NCBI RefSeq assembly: GCF_014490485.1
Contig: NZ_JACTVA010000019.1
Location: 1 to 64,000, forward strand
Reading direction: 5' to 3'
Length of the DNA: 64,000 bases
Source: Teichococcus aerophilus
GTDB lineage: Bacteria > Pseudomonadota > Alphaproteobacteria > Acetobacterales > Acetobacteraceae
Below the pieces are notes generated by a model that searched no databases, was not told where the DNA came from, and worked only from the letters and a program-made list of their open reading frames with translations. This document shows, piece by piece, positions 58,859 to 64,000 of this stretch. Position 1 is the first letter of the stretch. Each line of letters opens with the position of its first letter. A program made the position numbers and the translations under genes.

Positions 58859-60097
58859 TCAGCTCGGGAAGTTGCAGACGTTCTCTTCGGGCGTGGAGGC
58901 GATGGCTTCCAGGCTCTCGCTCGGGCCCGGAATGGCGGCGGAGGAGCTGAAGATGTCGAACTGGTTCTGCACCTTGTCCGCCGGCAGCGCGGTGATGGCG
59001 TACATCTCCATCATCAGCTGGTGGTCGCGGGCGCGGAAATAGCCCTCGCGCGGCTTCAGCACGTCGAACTTCGCGCCCTTCTCCAGGTGCTCCACCACCT
59101 TGGTGGCGTCGATCGACTTCAGCTCGTTCATCGACTGCGCGATGACGCGCATGGCGGTGTAGTCGCTCCAGCCCTGGTTCTCCGGCGGCTTGCCGGCCTT
59201 GGCGCGGAACGCCGCGGTGAACGCCTTGGCGGAGGGGGTGTCCACCAGGTGGTGCCACACCACCGGCCAAGTGCCGAGGAAGTTGCCCGTGCCCGCGCCC
59301 CAGGCCAGCGCCGTATCGAAGCCGAAGCCGGCGATGGGGAAGCGCAGCCCGTACTCGCTGTACTGCTTGAGGAAGTTGGTGATCTGCGCACCCGCGAGGT
59401 TGCAGATGACCACGTCCGGCCGCGCCTGGCGCAGCTTCAGCAGGAAGGGCGAGAAGTCGGTCAGCTCGGTCGGCACCAGGTCCTCGCCGGCCACCGTCGC
59501 GCCATTCTCGCCCAGGAAGCGCTTGGCGACGCGCAGCAGGTCGTGGCCGAAGGCATAGTCGGCGGTCAGCGCGTAGTACTTCTTCCCGCGCACCAGCCCC
59601 TGCTCCAGGATCGCGCGGCCGGCGGTGCGCACCATCATCGAGTTCTGCGACTCGGTGTGGAACATGTAGCGGCGGCAATCGCTGCCGCGCAGCGCATCGG
59701 AATTGGCGCCGGTGTTGATGAACAGGATCTTCTCCCGCTGCACCACCTGGCCGATCGCCAGCGCGGAGGCGGAATTGATCTCGCCCACGATGCACGCGAC
59801 CTTGTCGCGCTGGATGTACCGCTCGGCCTTGGCGGAGGCGGTCTGCGGATTGACGCTGTCCTCGAACAGCATCTCCACCTTGCGGCCGTTGATGCCGCCG
59901 GCAGCGTTGATCTGCTCGGCCGCCAGCGTCGCCGCGTTCACCGCGAACTCACCCAGCGGGCCCAGGAAGCCGGTGCGCGGCGTCAGGTGGCCAATCTTCA
60001 CCACATCGGACTGGCCATAGGAGATGGATGGCATCGCCAGCATGGCGGCACCACCGGCCAGCAGGCCACGACGGGTCGGGCGGAAAAATTCTGTCAT
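58859..60097 (-). CDS. Branched-chain-type ABC transporter substrate-binding protein
   Basis: A 412-residue periplasmic binding protein of the LivJ type (peripla_BP_6). A signal with paired arginines lies at residues 9-31 (RRGLLAGGAAMLAMPSISYG), followed by VKIGHLTPRTGFLGPLGEF, NAAGGINGRKVEMLFEDS and CIVGEINSASALAIGQVV. Ligands for this family include branched-chain amino acids, amides, aromatic acids and carnitine-like compounds. The transport system is complete with LivH and the LivMGF fusion downstream. ATG 60097 follows a GAAGGAACG stretch. It is divergent from a GntR regulator. Confidence 0.9.
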   Translation of the reverse strand: MTEFFRPTRRGLLAGGAAMLAMPSISYGQSDVVKIGHLTPRTGFLGPLGEFAVNAATLAAEQINAAGGINGRKVEMLFEDSVNPQTASAKAERYIQRDKVACIVGEINSASALAIGQVVQREKILFINTGANSDALRGSDCRRYMFHTESQNSMMVRTAGRAILEQGLVRGKKYYALTADYAFGHDLLRVAKRFLGENGATVAGEDLVPTELTDFSPFLLKLRQARPDVVICNLAGAQITNFLKQYSEYGLRFPIAGFGFDTALAWGAGTGNFLGTWPVVWHHLVDTPSAKAFTAAFRAKAGKPPENQGWSDYTAMRVIAQSMNELKSIDATKVVEHLEKGAKFDVLKPREGYFRARDHQLMMEMYAITALPADKVQNQFDIFSSSAAIPGPSESLEAIASTPEENVCNFPS

Positions 60098-60138
60098 CGG
60101 ACGTTCCTTCTCGGCCCCTGTTGGCGGGGCTCGTTAGT

Positions 60139-60165
60139 GCGATCTGAGATCACAGATACCATCGC
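60139..60165. promoter_or_regulatory. Candidate GntR operator between the transporter and gntR genes
   Basis: A perfect 11-bp palindrome GATCTGAGATC (60141-60151) lies inside a wider GCGAT/ATCGC pair (60139-60143 and 60161-60165). It sits in the 102-bp divergent region, 48 bp before gntR. Confidence 0.4.
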
Positions 60166-60199
60166 AAAGCCGCGCGACCGTGTCTATAGTCCTCTCAAC

Positions 60200-60898
60200 A
60201 TGACCTCCGCCGTCACCGATCTCGAGCCGCTGGAACGCCGCACGCTGGGCGAGACCATCTACGGCCAGCTCTCCGAACTGCTGATCTCCGGCCGGCTTGC
60301 ACCTGGCGAGCGCCTTTCCCTGCGGGACAGCGCCGCCGTGCTCGGCGTCTCCGTCATGCCGGTGCGGGAAGCCGTCAGCCGCCTGGTGGCCGATGGGGCG
60401 CTGGAAGTGGCGCCCAACCGCGCCGTGCGCGTGCCGGTCATGACCGCCTCCGGGTTCCGGGAGCTCGCCGACACCCGCATGGCCATCGAGGGCCTGGCCG
60501 CCGCCCGCGCCGCCCGCCACCGCACCCCGGCGCATCTCGGCGTGCTGCGCCGTGCCGAGGCCGCCTTCCGCGCCCTGGCGGATGAAGAGGAGTTCGACCC
60601 CGCCCTGTCGGTCGAGCTGAACCGGGACCTGCATTTCGCCGTCTACGATGCCTGCGGCCTGCCGACGCTGCGCAGCATCATCGCCGGGCTGTGGCTGAAG
60701 GCCGGCCCGGTCATCAACCTGGACCTGCGCGCCAGCCCGCGCCGCATCCAGCTCGGCCACGCCCGCCACCGCCATGCCGAGGCCCTGGCCGCCATCGAGG
60801 CCGGCGACGCCGCCGCCGCCGAGGCCGCCATCGCCGGCGATATCGACCAAGCCGCCAGCTTCATCATCGCCCGCGGCGTGCTGCCCATCACCGCCTGA
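60200..60898 (+). CDS. GntR-family regulator (FCD type)
   Basis: A 232-residue regulator: winged HTH near 17-80 (LGETIYGQLSELLISGRLAPGERLSLRDSAAVLGVSVMPVREAVSRL) and an FCD ligand domain with RDLHFAVYDACG, HARHRHAEALAAIEAGD and the Asp/His pattern of metal-binding FCD members. I chose ATG 60200, since upstream frame belongs to the antisense of the transporter gene; the ribosome site is weak. It is divergent from the transporter operon and its own SDR neighbour follows by 22 bp, so it probably regulates both. Confidence 0.9.
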   Translation: MTSAVTDLEPLERRTLGETIYGQLSELLISGRLAPGERLSLRDSAAVLGVSVMPVREAVSRLVADGALEVAPNRAVRVPVMTASGFRELADTRMAIEGLAAARAARHRTPAHLGVLRRAEAAFRALADEEEFDPALSVELNRDLHFAVYDACGLPTLRSIIAGLWLKAGPVINLDLRASPRRIQLGHARHRHAEALAAIEAGDAAAAEAAIAGDIDQAASFIIARGVLPITA

Positions 60899-60920
60899 CA
60901 AAAAACCGAGGAAACGACAG

Positions 60921-61688
60921 ATGGATCTTGGAATCACCGGCCTGCGCGTACTCGTCACCGCCGGCGCCAACGGCATCGGCCGCGGCATCGTCGAGGCATT
61001 CCTGGCCGAGGGCGCGAAGGTCTATACCTGTGATGTCGATGCCGCCGGCCTCGCCACCCTGCCCGCCGAGGTCGGCCACCAGGTCACCGACGTCGCCGAC
61101 CGCGCCCAGGTCGCCACGCTGGTGGAATCCGCCGTCGCGCATCTCGGCGGGCTGGACGTGCTGGTCAACAACGCCGGCATCGCCGGCCCCACCGGCAAGG
61201 TGGAGGACATCAACCCGGAGGACTGGGACCGCTGCCTGCAGGTCTGCCTGACCAGCCAGTTCAACCTCGCGCGCCTCGCCGTCCCGCACCTGCGCGCCAG
61301 CGGCAACGCCTCCATCGTCAACCTCTCCTCCGCCGCCGGTCATCTCGGCTTCGCGCTGCGCAGCCCCTACGCCGCCGCCAAGTGGGGCGTCATCGGCTTC
61401 ACCAAGTCGCTGTCCATCGAGCTGGGCGAGGCCGGCATCCGCGTCAACGCCATCCTGCCCGGCCTCGTCGCCGGGGACCGCCAGCGCCGCGTGCTGGAAG
61501 CCAAGGCCCAGCAGCGCGGCCTGCCCTTCGCGGAGGTGGAGAAGGCCGCCTTCTCCTACGTCTCCATCAAGGACTACGTCACGCCGCAGCAGCTGGCGGA
61601 CCAGATCCTGTTTATCTGCAGCCCGCGCGGCCGCACCATCTCCGGCCAGGCCATCGCCGTGGATGGCGATACGCGCATGCTGGCCTGA
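60921..61688 (+). CDS. SDR-family oxidoreductase
   Basis: A 255-residue short-chain dehydrogenase: TAGANGIGRG cofactor motif near 12-21, DVDAAGL with the acidic residue preferring NAD, VLVNNAGIAGPTG, the catalytic Ser in VNLSSAAG, and YAAAKWGVIGF (Tyr and Lys). The C-terminal SGQAIAVDGDTRML ends the domain. ATG 60921 follows GAGGAAACGACAG. As it follows gntR on one transcript and faces the transporter operon, it probably acts in the same pathway, oxidising or reducing the imported compound. Confidence 0.9.
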   Translation: MDLGITGLRVLVTAGANGIGRGIVEAFLAEGAKVYTCDVDAAGLATLPAEVGHQVTDVADRAQVATLVESAVAHLGGLDVLVNNAGIAGPTGKVEDINPEDWDRCLQVCLTSQFNLARLAVPHLRASGNASIVNLSSAAGHLGFALRSPYAAAKWGVIGFTKSLSIELGEAGIRVNAILPGLVAGDRQRRVLEAKAQQRGLPFAEVEKAAFSYVSIKDYVTPQQLADQILFICSPRGRTISGQAIAVDGDTRMLA

Positions 61689-61694
61689 ACCTGC

Positions 61695-62360
61695 TCAGGC
61701 AATCTCCCGCACCAGCTTGGCGCGGATGGCGCGGGCGAAATCCGCCCGCCCCTCCGCCGCCAGCACGAAGGCGCCGGGGCCGCCGATCACCTCGGCAGCG
61801 TAGCGCTCCTCCAGCCCCGGCGTGCCGCCCAGGATGGCCAGGGCATTGATGGTAATGCCGGACGCCACCGCGTCGTCCCGCGCCACGCTGGCCGGCCGCA
61901 ACCCGCGCATGTCCGGCGCATCGCCTGAGATGTCGATCACCTTCTCCGCCCCCCGCCATGGCGCGGCGGCAATCAGCCGCGCCGCATGGTCGATGGCATC
62001 GCCGATGGCGTTCCAGCTCTGGCGGGACCGCGGCGCATCGCGGAAGGCTGCCGCCGCGATGGCGGCGCTGGCCGCATCCGCCACCCGGTGCCACTCCACC
62101 ACCGTCGCCGCGCCACCCGGCGCGCCCCATTCCACCATGGCGATGCCGATGGCCCCCGCCGGCCCGCCGGCAATGGCCGCCAGCACCGAGGGATGGCCCA
62201 CCGCCTCCGCGCAGCCTTCCCGTTGCAGGTGGAATTCCTCCGGCGTGATGCTGCCCGATGCGTCGATGGCCAGCACCAGCAGCACGTCCACCTCGCCCTC
62301 CGCCCGCGCGGGCGTGGCGGTGGCCAGCAACGGCAGGGTCAGCATCTGGCGGCGCAGCAT
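61695..62360 (-). CDS. DUF1194 (VWA-like) exported protein
   Basis: A 221-residue protein with a short signal (MLRRQMLTLPLLATATPARAE, cleavage after ARA) and a von Willebrand factor A-like domain. The metal-binding MIDAS motif is LAIDASGSI, and the DUF1194 blocks GIAMVEWG, RTSI-like SRQSWNAIGDAIDHA and VIDISGDAPD are present. The function of the family is unknown; a periplasmic adhesion or surface role is likely. I chose ATG 62360 rather than the longer frame to 62570, which has no signal. It is convergent with the SDR gene. Confidence 0.85.
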   Translation of the reverse strand: MLRRQMLTLPLLATATPARAEGEVDVLLVLAIDASGSITPEEFHLQREGCAEAVGHPSVLAAIAGGPAGAIGIAMVEWGAPGGAATVVEWHRVADAASAAIAAAAFRDAPRSRQSWNAIGDAIDHAARLIAAAPWRGAEKVIDISGDAPDMRGLRPASVARDDAVASGITINALAILGGTPGLEERYAAEVIGGPGAFVLAAEGRADFARAIRAKLVREIA

Positions 62361-62593
62361 GGGCGGGCTCCGTCGGGGTGCAAACCAGCGTCGGCCAGCG
62401 CCGCCACGCCTGTCAACGCTTCCCTCGCGGGCAGGATGATGCCGCCTTGTGCAGAAAACCCGCGCCAAATCGCCGGTTCGGGAGATGAAACGTTGAGAGC
62501 GGCTTGCGCGTAACCCCAAAGCCTTGCTCAAGTCGCACGGTACCATTCGCGACGCCGCCTCAGGCGCCATCCAAGAGGAAGACGGAACCAGCC

Positions 62594-64000
62594 GTGGCAG
62601 ATCGACCTTCCTCAGCCTTCGACGAAATGCACGCCGAAGGCGCCATCCGCTCCCCCTATGCCGAGATGGCGCGTTTCCTCGACGCCACCGGCCAGGAGGC
62701 CCTGGACCAGAAGCGGCGTGAAGCCGAGGTCCTGTTCCGCCGCATCGGCGTCACCTTCGCCGTCTATACGGAAGGCGGGGACCCCGAGCGGCTGATCCCC
62801 TTCGACGTCATCCCCCGCATCCTGGCGCGTGACGAATGGGAACGCCTCTCCCAGGGGCTGGAGCAGCGCGTGCGCGCGCTGAACGCCTTCCTCACCGACG
62901 TGTATGGCGAACAGGCCATCATCAAGGCCGGCCGCATCCCGCCCGAGCTTGTGCTGCAGAACGAAGGCTACCTGCCGCAGATGAGGGGCTTCGTCCCGCC
63001 CGGCGGCGTCTGGACCGTCATCTCCGGCATCGACCTGGTGCGCACGGAAGCCGATCAGTTCTATGTGCTGGAAGACAATTGCCGCACGCCCTCCGGCGTC
63101 TCCTACATGCTGGAGAACCGGGAGGCGATGTTCCGCCTCTTCCCCGAGATCTGCGCCCGCCACCGCATCGCCCCGGTCAGCCACTATCCGGAGGAGCTGC
63201 TGGAAACGCTGAAGAGCATCGCGCCGGAAAGCTGCAGCGGCACGCCCAACGTCGTGGTGCTGACGCCCGGCCCGTATAACAGCGCCTATTACGAACACTC
63301 CTTCCTCGCCGACGAGATGGGCGTGGAACTGGTGGAAGGCGCTGACCTGTTCGTGCGGGACGAGATGGTGTTCATGCGCACCACCGCCGGCCCGAAGCGC
63401 GTGGACGTCATCTACCGCCGCATCGACGACGATTTCATCGACCCCGAATGCTTCCGCGCCGACAGCGTCGTGGGCGTCCCCGGGCTGATGGCGGCCTACC
63501 GCGCCGGCAACGTCTCCCTCGCCAACGCGCCCGGCACCGGCATCGCCGACGACAAGGCCGTCTACCCCTATGTGCCGGAGATGGTGCGCTTCTACCTGAA
63601 GGAAGAGCCCATCCTCTCCAACGTCCCCACCTTCATGTGCGAACGCCCGGCGGACCAGGACTACGTACTGGCGAACCTGGACAAGCTGGTGGTGAAGCTG
63701 GCGCGCGGCTCCGGCGGCTACGGCATGCTGGTCGGCCCGCACGCGACGCAGGAACAGCGCGACGACTTCGCTGGCCGCATCAAGGCCCGGCCGGGCGACT
63801 ACATCGCCCAGCCTACCCTCGCCCTCTCCACCGTGCCCACGCTCGGCGAGGCCGGCATCGGCCCGCGCCATGTGGACCTGCGCCCCTTCGTGCTGTTCGG
63901 CAAGGAAGTCCGCATGGTGCCGGGCGGGCTGACGCGCGTGGCGCTGCGCGAAGGTTCCCTGGTGGTCAATTCCAGCCAGGGCGGCGGCACCAAGGATACC
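62594..64000 (+). CDS. Circularly permuted type 2 ATP-grasp protein (partial, runs off the right end)
   Basis: At least 469 residues of a DUF404/CP_ATPgrasp_2 protein: ARDEWERLSQGLEQRVRALNAFLTDVYG, GYLPQMRGFVPPGG, FYVLEDNCRTPSGVSYMLENRE, VDVIYRRIDDDFIDPECF, NAPGTGIADDKAVYPYVPEMV and LVVKLARGSGGYGMLVGP (the ATP-binding Lys region). These proteins usually occur with an alpha-E domain protein and transglutaminase-like proteins in a putative peptide-tagging or modification system of unknown substrate. I chose GTG 62594 (GAGGAAGACGGAA upstream); ATG 62627 is an alternative. Both ends of the ATP-grasp core are not yet visible. Confidence 0.85.
   Translation, partial: MADRPSSAFDEMHAEGAIRSPYAEMARFLDATGQEALDQKRREAEVLFRRIGVTFAVYTEGGDPERLIPFDVIPRILARDEWERLSQGLEQRVRALNAFLTDVYGEQAIIKAGRIPPELVLQNEGYLPQMRGFVPPGGVWTVISGIDLVRTEADQFYVLEDNCRTPSGVSYMLENREAMFRLFPEICARHRIAPVSHYPEELLETLKSIAPESCSGTPNVVVLTPGPYNSAYYEHSFLADEMGVELVEGADLFVRDEMVFMRTTAGPKRVDVIYRRIDDDFIDPECFRADSVVGVPGLMAAYRAGNVSLANAPGTGIADDKAVYPYVPEMVRFYLKEEPILSNVPTFMCERPADQDYVLANLDKLVVKLARGSGGYGMLVGPHATQEQRDDFAGRIKARPGDYIAQPTLALSTVPTLGEAGIGPRHVDLRPFVLFGKEVRMVPGGLTRVALREGSLVVNSSQGGGTKDT

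Overview
The window looks like chromosome of a very GC-rich alphaproteobacterium, most likely an Acetobacteraceae (Roseomonas-like). The reasons are strong G/C bias at third codon positions, a perfect CtrA-type box, dctA/dctBD with a sigma-54 promoter, two ATP-dependent hydantoinase/oxoprolinase pairs, many Liv-type transporter genes and a tRNA-His that still encodes G-1:C73. The genus is inference; no rRNA or marker gene is present. I saw no insertion sequence, integrase, prophage or CRISPR array. Very long antisense open frames are common, as expected at this GC content.

Layout. 1-13 kb is mostly housekeeping: class I fructose-bisphosphate aldolase, thiE, a cupin, a secreted CHAP protein behind a CtrA box, RidA, an MFS exporter, an MltB-type lytic transglycosylase, a LysR regulator divergent from a bile-acid-symporter-like carrier, an amidase and small envelope proteins. 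13-27.8 kb is a long leftward catabolic cluster divergent from an IclR regulator: hyuA/hyuB, an orphan peptide/opine-type binding protein, an SDR, a three-part FAD/NAD/[2Fe-2S] amine dehydrogenase, a small-molecule kinase and a second hyuA/hyuB. 28-34.5 kb holds dctA divergent from dctBD, followed by a D-threonine-aldolase-fold enzyme and a RidA protein.

34.5-42.4 kb carries ilvE, an acyltransferase overlapping a cytochrome P450 gene, a small-ORF/xpaC/telA operon, and phoX behind four phased PHO-box repeats. 42.8-47.5 kb is a capsule or surface-glycan module: a two-domain glycosyltransferase/KpsC-like fusion, a polysaccharide pyruvyl transferase and an SGNH hydrolase. 47.5-53.5 kb holds a GntR regulator with BenE, tRNA-His, a DUF1328 protein and a DNA ligase/exonuclease pair. 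53.5-61.7 kb is a second catabolic island: binding protein, LivH, a LivM-LivG-LivF triple fusion, a 3-hydroxyacyl dehydrogenase and a beta-keto acid cleavage enzyme, divergent from a GntR regulator and an SDR. The window ends with a DUF1194 protein and the start of a circularly permuted ATP-grasp gene.

The most notable items are a family of five gene-3'-end hairpins with base-pair-preserving changes, the double hydantoinase/amine-dehydrogenase cluster, the LivMGF fusion, the fused capsule glycosyltransferase, and well-preserved regulatory sites (sigma-54/DctD, PhoB, CtrA).
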